Made by a program: the position numbers and the translations under genes
Part shown: positions 24,892 to 34,488 of the stretch, in pieces
Numbering within the stretch: the first letter of the stretch is position 1
Layout of the letters: each line of letters begins with the position of its first letter
The notes under the pieces: model-generated
The model's database searches: none
What the model saw: only the letters and a program-made list of their open reading frames with translations
What the model was told of the DNA's origin: nothing
DNA from: an uncultured Clostridia bacterium
GTDB lineage: Bacteria > Bacillota > Clostridia > Christensenellales > UBA1242
Direction: 5' to 3'
NCBI GenBank assembly: GCA_944384395.1
Contig: CALWTD010000025.1
Coordinates: 1 to 64,000, forward strand
DNA length: 64,000 bases

Positions 24892-25266
24892 ATGCCTACA
24901 ATAAACCAGTTAGTTCGTAGTGGAAGAAAAAGTTTTGATAAAAAAAGCAAATCACCACTTCTAGAAAACTGTCCTCAAAAAAGAGGTGTTTGTCTAGCAG
25001 TTAAAACTACTACACCTAAAAAACCTAACTCAGCGCTTCGTAAAATTGCCCGTGTAAAACTTTCAAACGGTCAAGAAGGTACTTGCTATATTCCTGGAAT
25101 TGGACACAACTTGCAAGAACACAGCGTTGTTTTGGTTCGTGGCGGAAGAGTTAAAGACTTGCCTGGTGTTAGATACCATATCATTCGTGGTGCGCTTGAT
25201 GCTTCTGGTGTTGCAAAAAGAAATCAAAGCCGTTCTAAATATGGTGCTAAAAAACCAAAAAACTAA
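24892..25266 (+). CDS. rpsL: 30S ribosomal protein S12
   Basis: Ribosomal protein S12 of the decoding site, where streptomycin acts. The 124 residues have the usual length and motifs: PTINQLVR at the start, [17 protein letters not shown], the [20 protein letters not shown] segment, and [10 protein letters not shown] at the end. Lys at the resistance-linked sites in PKKPNSA and the [15 protein letters not shown] stretch are unchanged, so the sequence looks streptomycin-sensitive. The start at 24892 is fixed by AAGGAGG; the frame stays open upstream, but that part is leader. Confidence 0.98.
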   Translation: MPTINQLVRSGRKSFDKKSKSPLLENCPQKRGVCLAVKTTTPKKPNSALRKIARVKLSNGQEGTCYIPGIGHNLQEHSVVLVRGGRVKDLPGVRYHIIRGALDASGVAKRNQSRSKYGAKKPKN

Positions 25267-25317
25267 ACTAATTTAAAACTAATCATTCACAAAGCGTGAA
25301 TTTAAAAGGAGTAATTT

Positions 25318-25791
25318 ATGCCAAGAAGAAGTGGTGTGCCAAAACGTGATGTATTGCCAGATCCAAAATATCATAACAAACTTGTAACAAAATTTGTTAA
25401 CCAAGTTATGTATGATGGTAAAAAAGGTATTGCACAAGGAATCGTTTATGGTGCTTTCGATATAATCGCAAAGAAAACAGGTCTTGACCCAATTGATGTT
25501 TTCACAACAGCAATCGAAAATGTTAAACCTGTTTTGGAAACAAAAGGTCGTAGAGTAGGTGGTGCAACATACCAAGTACCAATGGAAATAAGACCAGAAA
25601 GAAGACAAACTCTCGCTATTCGTTGGGTTGTTCTATTTGCTAGAAAAAGAAATAGTGAAAGAACAATGGAAGAAAAAGTTGCAGGCGAACTAATTGACGC
25701 ATACAACAACCAAGGTTCAGCTATTAAGCGTAGAGATGAAATGCACAGAATGGCAGAAGCTAATAAGGCTTTCGCTCACTACAAATGGTAA
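25318..25791 (+). CDS. rpsG: 30S ribosomal protein S7
   Basis: Primary binder of the 3' domain of 16S rRNA and nucleation protein of the 30S head. At 157 aa it is of normal length and has [17 protein letters not shown], the [14 protein letters not shown] motif, RWVV, and a C-terminal [15 protein letters not shown]. It lies 51 bp after rpsL, and AAAAGGAG precedes the ATG. In E. coli S7 represses its own operon through the rpsL-rpsG gap; nothing obviously similar is visible here. Confidence 0.98.
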   Translation: MPRRSGVPKRDVLPDPKYHNKLVTKFVNQVMYDGKKGIAQGIVYGAFDIIAKKTGLDPIDVFTTAIENVKPVLETKGRRVGGATYQVPMEIRPERRQTLAIRWVVLFARKRNSERTMEEKVAGELIDAYNNQGSAIKRRDEMHRMAEANKAFAHYKW

Positions 25792-25798
25792 TTATTTT

Positions 25799-26311
25799 AA
25801 ATTTTAATCGCAAATAACTGCGTTTGCTGTCAAGTTTTCCCACACAGTCATGTGCCAAGTACACTCCTGCGTGGATAAAACCTGCCGAGCCTTGTTCTTT
25901 GCGTTAAAATTTAAAATAATCTACAACACAATCAAATTTTAAATAGTTTTAATCATGAATAACTTTGTTTACTTAAAACGAAATACGGGGTCCCCACAAA
26001 ATTGTGAAAATATTTTGTGGGGAGAGGAGAAACGGAGTGAAAAACAAAAATTTGCAATAGCAAATTTAAGTAAAAACGACAGTTTCGACGAAGTCATGTG
26101 CAAAGCACACTCCTGCGTGGATAAAACCTGCCGAGCCTTGTTCTTTGCGTTAAAATTTAAAATAATCTACAACACAATCAGATATTTATTAAATTTTAAT
26201 CATGAATAACTTTGTTTACTACGGGTCTTTGCAACACAGTCATTTGCGAAGGTAAACATCTGCGTGGACAAAGCAAGAAGCATTGCTTTTCATGTTAAAA
26301 TATTAAAATGA
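25799..26311 (+). repeat. Three direct repeats between rpsG and fusA
   Basis: The 669-base rpsG-fusA gap is filled by three related units starting near 25799, 25947 and 26191, each opening like TTTTAATCNTGAATAACT and containing CACAGTCAT-type and CTGCGTGGA segments. Units 1 and 2 share 74 identical bases (25861-25934 and 26107-26180); unit 3 is diverged. Unit 2 also holds an inserted stretch with a 12-bp inverted repeat at 25991-26002/26012-26023 and a small AATTTGC/GCAAATT hairpin. They may be regulatory RNA or a small non-coding repeat family. No gene in them is convincing. Confidence 0.85.
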
Positions 26312-26413
26312 ATAAATTACAATATTTTCAAATATAAATTTGAATTTATTGCAAAAAGTAAAAAATGTAATTTTGTTAAAGCATAAAATATGTTTTAAAA
26401 CTTTCAAAAAACA

Positions 26414-26431
26414 AAACGGATAATTCCGTTT
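26414..26431 (+). other. Hairpin before fusA
   Basis: AAACGGA, loop TAAT, TCCGTTT: a 7-bp stem 30 bases before the fusA start with no T-run, so not a terminator. It might stabilise a processed fusA mRNA end. I see no clear promoter in 26312-26460. Confidence 0.4.
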
Positions 26432-26460
26432 AAATTAAATTAAAATAAGGAGAAAAACTA

Positions 26461-28533
26461 ATGGACGAAAATCTTTCACTTACAAGAAACGTTGGTATTA
26501 TGGCTCACATTGATGCTGGTAAAACAACGACAACTGAAAGAATTCTTTTCTATACAGGTATCAACCACAAAATTGGTGAAGTTCACGATGGTGCTGCAAC
26601 AATGGACTGGATGGAACAAGAACAAGAAAGAGGTATAACAATTACTTCTGCTTGTACAACATGCCATTGGAAAAATCACAAAATAAACATCATTGATACC
26701 CCAGGACACGTAGACTTTACTATTGAAGTTTTGCGTTCATTAAAGGTTCTTGATGGTGCTGTTTTGGTTCTTAGTGCTCGTGATAAAGTTCAACCACAAA
26801 CAGAAACTGTTTGGAGACAAGCCAATGAATGTAAAGTCCCTGTAATCATTTTTGTAAACAAAATGGACAGAGATGATGCATACTTTGATAAATGTGTTGA
26901 ATCTGTTAGAGATAGACTTCGCACAAAACCACTTCCACTTCAAATGCCAATAGGAATGGCTGACACATTCAAAGGAATTATCGATCTTTTAACAATGAAG
27001 GCATATATTCCAGAAGATGACCTTGGAAAAATTGTTGACGAAGTGGAAATTCCAGCAGAATATAAAGAAGAAGCTCAAAAAAGACATGATGCTTTAATTG
27101 AAGCTATTGTTGAAACAGATGACGCACTTCTTGAAAAATATTTTGGTGGAGAAGAAATCACACTTGATGAACTCAAAAAAGCAATAAGAAAAGCAACAAT
27201 TTCAAAAGTTGTTACTCCAATGCTTTGTGGTTCTTCATACAAAAACAAAGGTGTTCAAAACCTTCTTGATGCAATGATAGACTATTTGCCATCACCAGTA
27301 GATATTGATGCAATTAAAGGTATAAACCCAGATACCGGCGAAGAAGAAGATAGAAAACCTGATTTTAACGCTCCACTTGCAGGTCTTGCATTTAAAATTG
27401 CAACAGACCCATATGTTGGAACACTTACTTTCTTCCGTGTATACAGTGGTGTACTTAAAGCTGGCTCTTATGTTTACAATGCCAATAATGGAAAAACAGA
27501 AAGAGTTGGAAGACTTATTCGTATGCACGCAAATAACAGAACAGAAATTCAAGAAGTTAAAGCAGGAGATATTGCTGCAATTGTAGGTCTTAAAGATACA
27601 ATCACAGGACACACACTTTGCGACAAAGACCACCCAATTCAACTTGAAAGTATGAAATTCCCAGAACCTGTTATTCAACTTGCAATCGAACCAAAAACAA
27701 AAGACATGCAAGAAAAAATGGGACTTGCTCTTGGAAAACTTTCTCGTGAAGACCCATCATTTAGAGTACAAACCGACCAAGAAACAGGACAAACCCTTAT
27801 TTCTGGTATGGGCGAATTACACCTTGAAATTATTGTAGACAGACTTCTTAGAGAATTCAAAGTAGAAGCAAATGTTGGTAAACCACAAGTTGCGTACCGT
27901 GAAACAATAAGAAAAACTGTTGAAGCAGAAGGTAAATTTGTTCGTCAAAGTGGTGGTAAAGGTCAATACGGACATTGTTGGGTTAAGTTTGAACCACTTG
28001 AACCAGGCAGTGGCTATGAATTTGTTGATAAAACAGTTGGTGGATCAATTCCAAAAGAATTTATTCAACCTGTAAATAAAGGTATTGACGAAGCAAGAAT
28101 GAATGGTGTTGTTGCTGGTTATGAAACAATAGATTTTAGAGCAACAGTTTTTGATGGCTCTTACCATGAAGTAGACTCATCAGAAATGGCATTTAAGATT
28201 GCCGGTTCACTTGCATTTAAGGAAGGAGCTCAAAAAGCTGACCCAGTTCTACTTGAACCAATAATGAAAGTAGAAGTAGATGTTCCAGACGAATATCTTG
28301 GAACAGTTATGGGTAACTTGACATCAAGAAGAGGTATCCTTCTTGGAAACGACTCTATTCCAGGTTACCAAAGAGTAAGAGCCGAAGTTCCACTTGCTGA
28401 AATGTTTGGATACGCAACAGACCTTCGTTCACAAACACAAGGAAGAGGAACATTCGTTATGGAACCACTAAAATACCAAGAAGTTCCAAAATCAATCACA
28501 GAGAAGATTGTTGGCGAACGCAAAAAGTCATAA
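26461..28533 (+). CDS. fusA: Elongation factor G
   Basis: GTPase that drives translocation of tRNA and mRNA on the ribosome and, with RRF, ribosome recycling. The 690 residues carry G1 AHIDAGKTT, switch [10 protein letters not shown]3 DTPGHVDF, G4 NKMD, and domains II to V with the family-typical [14 protein letters not shown] and [13 protein letters not shown] [10 protein letters not shown] segments. Full length. RBS AAGGAG precedes ATG. It is separated from rpsG by an unusual 669-base repeat region. Confidence 0.98.
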   Translation: MDENLSLTRNVGIMAHIDAGKTTTTERILFYTGINHKIGEVHDGAATMDWMEQEQERGITITSACTTCHWKNHKINIIDTPGHVDFTIEVLRSLKVLDGAVLVLSARDKVQPQTETVWRQANECKVPVIIFVNKMDRDDAYFDKCVESVRDRLRTKPLPLQMPIGMADTFKGIIDLLTMKAYIPEDDLGKIVDEVEIPAEYKEEAQKRHDALIEAIVETDDALLEKYFGGEEITLDELKKAIRKATISKVVTPMLCGSSYKNKGVQNLLDAMIDYLPSPVDIDAIKGINPDTGEEEDRKPDFNAPLAGLAFKIATDPYVGTLTFFRVYSGVLKAGSYVYNANNGKTERVGRLIRMHANNRTEIQEVKAGDIAAIVGLKDTITGHTLCDKDHPIQLESMKFPEPVIQLAIEPKTKDMQEKMGLALGKLSREDPSFRVQTDQETGQTLISGMGELHLEIIVDRLLREFKVEANVGKPQVAYRETIRKTVEAEGKFVRQSGGKGQYGHCWVKFEPLEPGSGYEFVDKTVGGSIPKEFIQPVNKGIDEARMNGVVAGYETIDFRATVFDGSYHEVDSSEMAFKIAGSLAFKEGAQKADPVLLEPIMKVEVDVPDEYLGTVMGNLTSRRGILLGNDSIPGYQRVRAEVPLAEMFGYATDLRSQTQGRGTFVMEPLKYQEVPKSITEKIVGERKKS

Positions 28534-28579
28534 TCTTGTGATTTTAATTGTTAATCAAACAAAAATATATTAAAAATGT

Positions 28580-28608
28580 TTGAAAAAAAATTTTAGATAT
28601 GTTATTAT
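28580..28608 (+). promoter_or_regulatory. Promoter of tuf
   Basis: TTGAAA at 28580-28585 and TATTAT at 28603-28608 with a 17-bp spacer, so tuf can be transcribed independently of fusA. Confidence 0.65.
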
Positions 28609-28646
28609 CATATCGACTAAAAATCAATAAAAAGGAGAATTATAAA

Positions 28647-29849
28647 ATGGCTAAGGAAAAATTTGATAGAAGTAAGACACACGTAAAAATTGGTACAATT
28701 GGTCACGTAGAGCATGGTAAAACAACTCTTACTTCAGCAATTTGCCAATACAGTGCACTTAGAGGTCTTGCAGAAAAAATGAAATATGAAGACATTGACA
28801 AGGCACCAGAAGAAAAAGCAAGAGGTATTACAATCAACACAGCACACGTTGAATACCAAACAGAAAAGAGACACTACGCTCACGTAGACTGTCCAGGACA
28901 CGCTGACTATGTTAAAAACATGATCACAGGTGCTGCTCAAATGGACGGAGCAATCCTTGTTGTTTCAGCAGCTGATGGTCCTATGCCTCAAACAAGAGAA
29001 CACATTTTGCTTGCTCGTCAAGTTGGTGTTCCATACATTGTTGTATTTATGAACAAAATGGACCAAGCAGATCCAGAACTTGCAGAACTTGTTGAAATGG
29101 AAATAAGAGATTTATTAACATCTTATGATTTCCCAGGAGATACAACTCCTATTATCAAAGGTTCAGCTCTTAAAGCATGTGAAGCTTGTGAAGCAGGAGA
29201 TCTTAACAGTGAATGGTTAAAACCAATCCAAGAACTTCTTGACACAATCGACACATACATTCCAGACCCAGCAAGAGAAACAGATAAACCATTCTTAATG
29301 CCAGTAGAAGACGTATTCACAATCACAGGTCGTGGTACAGTTGCAACAGGTAGAGTAGAAAGAGGAACTGTTAAAATCAACGATACAGTTGAAATTGTTG
29401 GAATGAAAGATTCAGGAAAACAAACTGTAATCACAGGCGTTGAAATGTTCAGAAAACTTCTTGATGAAGCTCAAGCAGGAGATAACGTTGGTTTACTTCT
29501 TCGTGGTATTCAAAGAGATGAAATCGAAAGAGGACAAGTTCTTTGTAAACCAGGCTCAATTCATCCACACACAGAATTTACAGCTCAAGTGTACGTTCTA
29601 AAGAAAGAAGAAGGTGGACGTCATACACCATTCTTCAATGGTTATAGACCACAATTCTATTTCAGAACAACAGACGTTACAGGAACAATTAAACTTCCAG
29701 AAGGTGTTGAAATGGTTATGCCAGGTGATAACGTTTCTATGGAGATCACTCTTATCACACCTATCGCTATTGAAGAAGGACTTCGTTTCGCTATCCGTGA
29801 AGGTGGTAGAACAGTAGGTTCAGGTGTTGTTTCAAAAATTATAAAATAA
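28647..29849 (+). CDS. tuf: Elongation factor Tu
   Basis: Delivers aminoacyl-tRNA to the ribosome as a GTP complex. The 400 residues include switch I ([10 protein letters not shown]), G3 DCPGHADY, G4 NKMD, SALK, and domains 2 and 3 with GRGTVATGR and GGRHTPFF. The P-loop is unusual: GHVEHGKTT, with Glu22 (codon GAG at 28710-28712) where nearly all EF-Tu have Asp. The start at ATG 28647 is fixed by AAGGAG and the MAKEKFDR start; the frame remains open to 28599, upstream of the transcript start. Confidence 0.98.
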   Translation: MAKEKFDRSKTHVKIGTIGHVEHGKTTLTSAICQYSALRGLAEKMKYEDIDKAPEEKARGITINTAHVEYQTEKRHYAHVDCPGHADYVKNMITGAAQMDGAILVVSAADGPMPQTREHILLARQVGVPYIVVFMNKMDQADPELAELVEMEIRDLLTSYDFPGDTTPIIKGSALKACEACEAGDLNSEWLKPIQELLDTIDTYIPDPARETDKPFLMPVEDVFTITGRGTVATGRVERGTVKINDTVEIVGMKDSGKQTVITGVEMFRKLLDEAQAGDNVGLLLRGIQRDEIERGQVLCKPGSIHPHTEFTAQVYVLKKEEGGRHTPFFNGYRPQFYFRTTDVTGTIKLPEGVEMVMPGDNVSMEITLITPIAIEEGLRFAIREGGRTVGSGVVSKIIK

Positions 29850-29887
29850 TTTAAAAAATATATAGATAATAAAACCCAATTATCTTT

Positions 29888-29919
29888 AAAAAAGACGGAC
29901 TAACCCACCGTCTTTTTTT
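29888..29919 (+). terminator. Terminator after tuf
   Basis: AAAAAAGACGG (29888-29898) pairs with CCGTCTTTTTT (29908-29918), a strong U-tract hairpin ending the str operon. Confidence 0.9.
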
Positions 29920-29938
29920 ATTAAATGATAAAAAATTA

Positions 29939-29967
29939 TTGTAATAAATATTATTTTGTAATACAAT
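29939..29967 (+). promoter_or_regulatory. Promoter of ppa
   Basis: TTGTAA at 29939-29944 and TACAAT at 29962-29967, 17-bp spacer. Confidence 0.6.
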
Positions 29968-29998
29968 AGAATACTTACATTTTTATAAGGAGATAGTA

Positions 29999-30529
29999 AT
30001 GAATATTTGGAAGGACATAAGTAAAGAAAGAATAAAATCTAATGATTTTGTTGCTTGTATTGAAATTGAACAAGGAAGCAAAAATAAATACGAACTCGAT
30101 AAAGAAACGGGGTTAATCATATTAGATAGAGTGCTATACACAAGCACACACTATCCAATGAATTATGGTTTTATACCACACACATTGTCGGGTGATGGTG
30201 ATCCACTTGATGTATTTGTTCTTTGCAGTCAACCAATTGAAAAAATGAGTCTAGTTAGATGTTATCCAATTGGTGTTGTTCATGTTATGGATAGAAATGC
30301 AGTTGATGAAAAGATAATTGCTATTCCTTTTGGAGATCCTCAATACAATTCATATAAAGATATAAGTGAATTGCCTTCACATATATTAGACGAACTAAGA
30401 CACTTTTTAAAAGTATATAAACAACTAGAAAACAAAGAAGTTACAGTTGCAAAAACAGAAGGAGCATTGCAAGCACAAATGTGCATAGATGAATGTATTA
30501 AAATGTTTGAAAAAACTTATAAAAAATAA
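29999..30529 (+). CDS. ppa: Family I inorganic pyrophosphatase
   Basis: Hydrolyses pyrophosphate in the cytoplasm, pulling biosynthetic reactions forward. The 176 residues fit the soluble family I enzyme: YPMNYGFIPHTLSGDGDPLDVFVL contains the metal-binding signature DGDPLDV (about 67-73), followed by GVVHVMDRNAVDEKIIAIP (metal Asp) and a C-terminal helix region with HFLKVYKQLE. Clostridia more often use family II or membrane pyrophosphatases, but family I is common in other low-GC bacteria. RBS AAGGAGA. Single-gene unit with its own promoter and terminator. Confidence 0.95.
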   Translation: MNIWKDISKERIKSNDFVACIEIEQGSKNKYELDKETGLIILDRVLYTSTHYPMNYGFIPHTLSGDGDPLDVFVLCSQPIEKMSLVRCYPIGVVHVMDRNAVDEKIIAIPFGDPQYNSYKDISELPSHILDELRHFLKVYKQLENKEVTVAKTEGALQAQMCIDECIKMFEKTYKK

Positions 30530-30558
30530 AAACACTAATATAAATTAGTGTTTTTTTT
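30528..30558 (+). terminator. Terminator after ppa
   Basis: AAAAACACTAAT (30528-30539), loop ATAA, ATTAGTGTTTTT (30544-30555), then more T. Confidence 0.9.
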
Positions 30559-30622
30559 ACTAATATAAAATAAAACAACAATATAAATGTACTTTTATAA
30601 TTAAAAATAGTATTATTTAAAT

Positions 30623-31303
30623 ATGAATATTATAGAAACAGAAATCAAAAAAAATGCAGATTTAAAATATCAGGAATTTTCCCAAAAAGTTATTAAAGAA
30701 GTAAAAGTTCAAGTGAGAGCAAAAAATGCAAAAGAAATTGCAAAAAAATATGCAAATACAGTTTTGGGACAAGAATTTTTAAATAATTTACCACATAATA
30801 GTGCAGATGAAAACAATGTGCATGGTTTTATGCTAGGCTATATTAAAACAAATGATGTTTATGAAATAATAAATAAAATAGAAGCATTTTTACCATATAT
30901 TGATAATTGGGCAACTTGCGATTATACTGTTTGCAATTTAAAAATTATTAAAAACAATACGAATATTTTCAAAAAAAAGGCAAAAAAATGGTTAAAAAAT
31001 AAAAAATGTTATATAAAACGCTTTGCTATTGTAATTTATTTATCATATTTTTTAGATAATTATTTTGAAGAAAATGACCTTTTATTATTGTCAAAAATAA
31101 ACACAAGCGATTATTATGTAAACATGGCACTTGCTTGGTATTTTAGTGTTGCACTTGTAAAACAATACGAAAAAACTGTTAATATTTTAAAAGATAAAAA
31201 AATAGTAAATGTTTGGGTGCATAACAAAGCAATTCAAAAAGCGTGTGAAAGTTTTAGGATTTGTGAAAATAATAAAATGTATTTAAAAACTTTAAAGCGT
31301 TAA
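30623..31303 (+). CDS. AlkD-like DNA alkylation repair protein
   Basis: A 226-aa HEAT-like repeat protein of the AlkC/AlkD family, DNA glycosylases that remove alkylated bases without base flipping. Features: NNVHGFMLGYIK, FLPYIDNWATCDYTV, MALAWYFSVALVKQYEKT, and HNKAIQKACESFRI near the end, which match the family pattern of Trp/Asp residues on the concave face (W and D in IDNWATCD). No Shine-Dalgarno precedes the ATG, and a TATTAT box at 30611-30616 sits just 6 bases upstream, so the mRNA may be leaderless. Confidence 0.85.
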   Translation: MNIIETEIKKNADLKYQEFSQKVIKEVKVQVRAKNAKEIAKKYANTVLGQEFLNNLPHNSADENNVHGFMLGYIKTNDVYEIINKIEAFLPYIDNWATCDYTVCNLKIIKNNTNIFKKKAKKWLKNKKCYIKRFAIVIYLSYFLDNYFEENDLLLLSKINTSDYYVNMALAWYFSVALVKQYEKTVNILKDKKIVNVWVHNKAIQKACESFRICENNKMYLKTLKR

Positions 31304-31359
31304 AATGTTTGTAATAAAATTAAAAATCTAGTAAACTAATAATTGTATGAGGTATATTT

Positions 31360-32226
31360 ATGAAAATCACAAAAACCTTTTTAATAATAATGATGTTAGT
31401 TATATGTGTTTTTGTTTCTGCGTGCGATTTTACTAATACATCAAAAATAACATCAACCGATGAAAATATTTACAATTATTATTGCGATATTTTATTAGAA
31501 ACACAAAACAACATCGAAAATGATATAAATAAAATTTCATTAAATAATGAAAACAAAAATAGAATAAACACGGCAATAAATTTGGTTAGCATTTCGTCAA
31601 GAGAAGAATTGGCAGTAATATCTGGCATAGAATGCTATAACCTTGTTTCTTCACCAAAAGAAATATATCTTGACGTTGATGATGGTAGAATTCATGTTAA
31701 ACAACAAGGAAGAAATTATGTGGTTGTGATAACTGTAAACAATATTTCTTATACTTATGAACTTTCAATAGCAAAAGATTCAACAACCAATGAATATACT
31801 ATAAACTATGAAAAAACAATAAATAATCAAAAATATTTATGCACTGCAAAAGTTTTATATGATACATCACAAAGTCATTTGATGGTAAACATTCAAACTT
31901 ATAATGATATTTCTGGAGAAAAATTTGAAAGTTATAAAGATTGTTTTTCTTTGATAAATAGTAATAAAGCATTAAGAATAAATATTTTGCAAGGAGAGGC
32001 AAATAATCGTTCGGTTTATGTTATTGACACCTATAAACAAATTATAAACTTTAAAACTAAAGTTGCAAGTTGCAATGCTTTAAGTGGTGATATTGATATA
32101 AATGATATAAACAATAATACATTTATAACATCGCAAGCAAGCGATATTTGTGGATTTATTTTAGAATATAATGCCGATACTCAAAATCCAACAATAAATA
32201 GTTTTGGCGATTTAACAAAATGGTAA
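31360..32226 (+). CDS. Predicted lipoprotein, 288 aa
   Basis: A lipoprotein with signal MKITKT, a long hydrophobic core and lipobox VSAC (Cys22). The mature part has a helical stretch rich in Asn and Glu, then beta-type segments (YVVVITVNNISYTYELSI). No domain recognised. RBS GAGGT precedes the ATG. It ends three bases before helD, so the two are likely cotranscribed, although one product is outside the cell and the other acts on RNA polymerase. Its leader peptide resembles that of the 167-aa lipoprotein at 5021. Confidence 0.75.
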   Translation: MKITKTFLIIMMLVICVFVSACDFTNTSKITSTDENIYNYYCDILLETQNNIENDINKISLNNENKNRINTAINLVSISSREELAVISGIECYNLVSSPKEIYLDVDDGRIHVKQQGRNYVVVITVNNISYTYELSIAKDSTTNEYTINYEKTINNQKYLCTAKVLYDTSQSHLMVNIQTYNDISGEKFESYKDCFSLINSNKALRINILQGEANNRSVYVIDTYKQIINFKTKVASCNALSGDIDINDINNNTFITSQASDICGFILEYNADTQNPTINSFGDLTKW

Positions 32227-32229
32227 AAT

Positions 32230-34260
32230 ATGGAACAATGCGAATTAGATAAAGAAAAAAAATATTTAAAAAATGTAATTGATGAAATTGATAGTCAAAT
32301 TTTATCAGTAAACACAATGATTGATAAATTGGAAAAAGAGATGCGAGATTTAACGCATCATTTTTCTGAGCAGTATTATTTTTTAGACGATGAGGAAACT
32401 GTTACTGGTGGAGATGAACTTGATGATGCTGAAAGAACAATAAATCAAACTAAAAACAAATATTACAGATTAAAAAAACAAAAATTATCTCCATATTTTG
32501 GCAAAATTACGTTTGAAGATGATAAAACAAAAAAAATAGATAATTATTATATTGGTACTTTTAGTTTAACAAACAATGGGGAAATTCCACTCGTTTGTGA
32601 TTGGCGTGCACCTGTTAGTAGTATGTTTTATGATTACGAAATAGGAAAGGCAAAATATATTGCACCTATGGGAGAAATTGACGGAAAAATTATAAATAAA
32701 CGCCAATTTAAAATAAAAGATGGCAAAATGGAATATTGTTTTGATAGTAATTTAACTATTCAAGATGAAATTCTTCAAATGGAACTTGCAAACAATGCAA
32801 ATCAAAAAATGAAAAACATTGTTTCAACAATACAAAGAGAGCAAAATACAATTATTAGAGATAATTCTCCAATATTATTTGTTCAAGGTGTTGCTGGAAG
32901 TGGAAAAACATCTATTGCTTTACATAGAGTTGCATATTTATTGTATAAATATAGAGATAAATACAAATCAAAGGACATTTTAATAATTTCTCCAAATGAG
33001 ATATTTAGTGATTATATTTCAACTGTATTGCCATCACTAGGCGAAGAAAACATACAATCAACATCATTTTATAATATTGCAAAAGACGAACTTGTTTCGC
33101 TAACAAAAGAATTACAAACCAGAGAAGATGAACTAAACGAACTTGTAGAAAATCCACAAAGATTAAACGAAGTTGCTTATAAAAATTGTTTTGATTTTTG
33201 TGATAGTTTAAAAACTTATTTAAAAACATATGTAAATGTGGGCTTTAATGCACATGATTTAACATTTGGCGATGTAAAAATAAAAAAAGAAGAACTAGAA
33301 GACCTTTATAATAAGAAGTATATCGATAAAACACCGGCAATAAGAGTAAGCTGGATTGCCGATTATATAATGGACAAACTTGACATGAAAGAACATAACG
33401 AAGACTTGTATAACAGAATAAAAAAAGTATTGCTTCCAATGTTTATACAAAATTCGTTGATGGAAATTTATGCTGATTTTTTGGATAAAATTGGAATGAA
33501 ATTTTCGCTAACAGATGATAATAAAATAAGAAATGAAGATATTGCACCAATTTTATATATAAAAAATTACATTCTTGGGCTAATGAAATATAAAGATGTA
33601 AAATATTTAGTTATAGATGAAATGCAAGACTATTCACCAATTCATTATGAACTTTTTAATGAAATGTTTAATTGCGATAAAACGGTTCTTGGTGATATAT
33701 ATCAATGCTTGGAAAAAATTATTGAAGAAAAAGATTTAGATAAGTATGCACATATGTTAAACGCAGAAGAAATTATAAAATTAAATAAAACGTATCGTTC
33801 TACATATGAAATTGTGGAATTTTCAGACAAAATTAAAAATTTAAATTCAAATAAAGTTGATAGACATGGCGAAGATGTGTATGTGCAAATATGTGAAAAT
33901 ATTGAAAATGAAGCTAAATATATTGAAAATTTAATAAAAAATGAAAAAAATTACGAAACTATTGCAATAATTTGTAAAACTCAAAAACAAGCAGAGCTTT
34001 ATTACAGTTATATTAGTGGCATTGAAGATTTAAATCTTTTAAATGAAAATGGTGAGATTTCTAAAATTATGATTATGCCGGCAAGCGTTTGTAAGGGACT
34101 TGAATTTGACATGGTTATACTTCCAAATGTAAGTAGTGAAAACTATAAAAACTTTTTGGATAAAAACTTGCTTTATGTTTCATGCACAAGAGCACTTCAC
34201 AAACTTTGCCTAACTTCACACAGCGATGTTTCCAAATTTATAAAACAAAACAACAGTTGA
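32230..34260 (+). CDS. helD: HelD-like UvrD/Rep-family ATPase
   Basis: A 676-aa SF1 ATPase of the HelD type, which in Bacillus and relatives binds RNA polymerase and clears it from stalled complexes. N-terminal coiled coil (about 1-90) as in HelD, then GDWR-like VCDWRAPVSSMFYDYE, Walker A GVAGSGKTS (about 220-228), Walker B YLVIDEMQDYSP, and a C-terminal EFDMVILPN with VSCTRAL. The VCDWRAP motif is typical of HelD. ATG 32230 follows the lipoprotein stop by three bases with no Shine-Dalgarno, implying coupled translation. Confidence 0.9.
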   Translation: MEQCELDKEKKYLKNVIDEIDSQILSVNTMIDKLEKEMRDLTHHFSEQYYFLDDEETVTGGDELDDAERTINQTKNKYYRLKKQKLSPYFGKITFEDDKTKKIDNYYIGTFSLTNNGEIPLVCDWRAPVSSMFYDYEIGKAKYIAPMGEIDGKIINKRQFKIKDGKMEYCFDSNLTIQDEILQMELANNANQKMKNIVSTIQREQNTIIRDNSPILFVQGVAGSGKTSIALHRVAYLLYKYRDKYKSKDILIISPNEIFSDYISTVLPSLGEENIQSTSFYNIAKDELVSLTKELQTREDELNELVENPQRLNEVAYKNCFDFCDSLKTYLKTYVNVGFNAHDLTFGDVKIKKEELEDLYNKKYIDKTPAIRVSWIADYIMDKLDMKEHNEDLYNRIKKVLLPMFIQNSLMEIYADFLDKIGMKFSLTDDNKIRNEDIAPILYIKNYILGLMKYKDVKYLVIDEMQDYSPIHYELFNEMFNCDKTVLGDIYQCLEKIIEEKDLDKYAHMLNAEEIIKLNKTYRSTYEIVEFSDKIKNLNSNKVDRHGEDVYVQICENIENEAKYIENLIKNEKNYETIAIICKTQKQAELYYSYISGIEDLNLLNENGEISKIMIMPASVCKGLEFDMVILPNVSSENYKNFLDKNLLYVSCTRALHKLCLTSHSDVSKFIKQNNS

Positions 34261-34290
34261 GCATATTTGCAACTGTTGTTTTGTTTTTGT
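34247..34290 (+). terminator. Terminator overlapping the helD stop
   Basis: AAAACAACAGTTG (34247-34259) pairs perfectly with CAACTGTTGTTTT (34270-34282), followed by GTTTTTG. The left arm includes the last codons of helD. Confidence 0.9.
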
Positions 34291-34399
34291 TATAATTGCT
34301 TGATTTTATATAATTTTTATAATTGAATGTATATTCAACTATAATATCAAATTATTTATGTTAGTGTTTAAATTAAAAGAATTTGTTAAATATAAATAA

Positions 34400-34428
34400 T
34401 TGCAAATATTTTTAAATAGTGATAAAAT
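34400..34428 (+). promoter_or_regulatory. Promoter of asnS
   Basis: TTGCAA at 34400-34405 and TAAAAT at 34423-34428 with a 17-bp spacer. The leader is about 55 nt with a small TTAAGCA/TGCTTAA hairpin and no room for a T-box. Confidence 0.65.
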
Positions 34429-34488
34429 TAAGCATATTTAGTGCTTAACAATGTTTTATATATTTTGCATTAAGTTTAAGGAGAAAAA

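Noticed and set aside
25955..26209. 84-codon open frame in the rpsG-fusA gap
   Set aside because: It lies across the direct repeats and the inserted palindrome, has no ribosome binding site, and its codons follow the repeat sequence; treated as non-coding.
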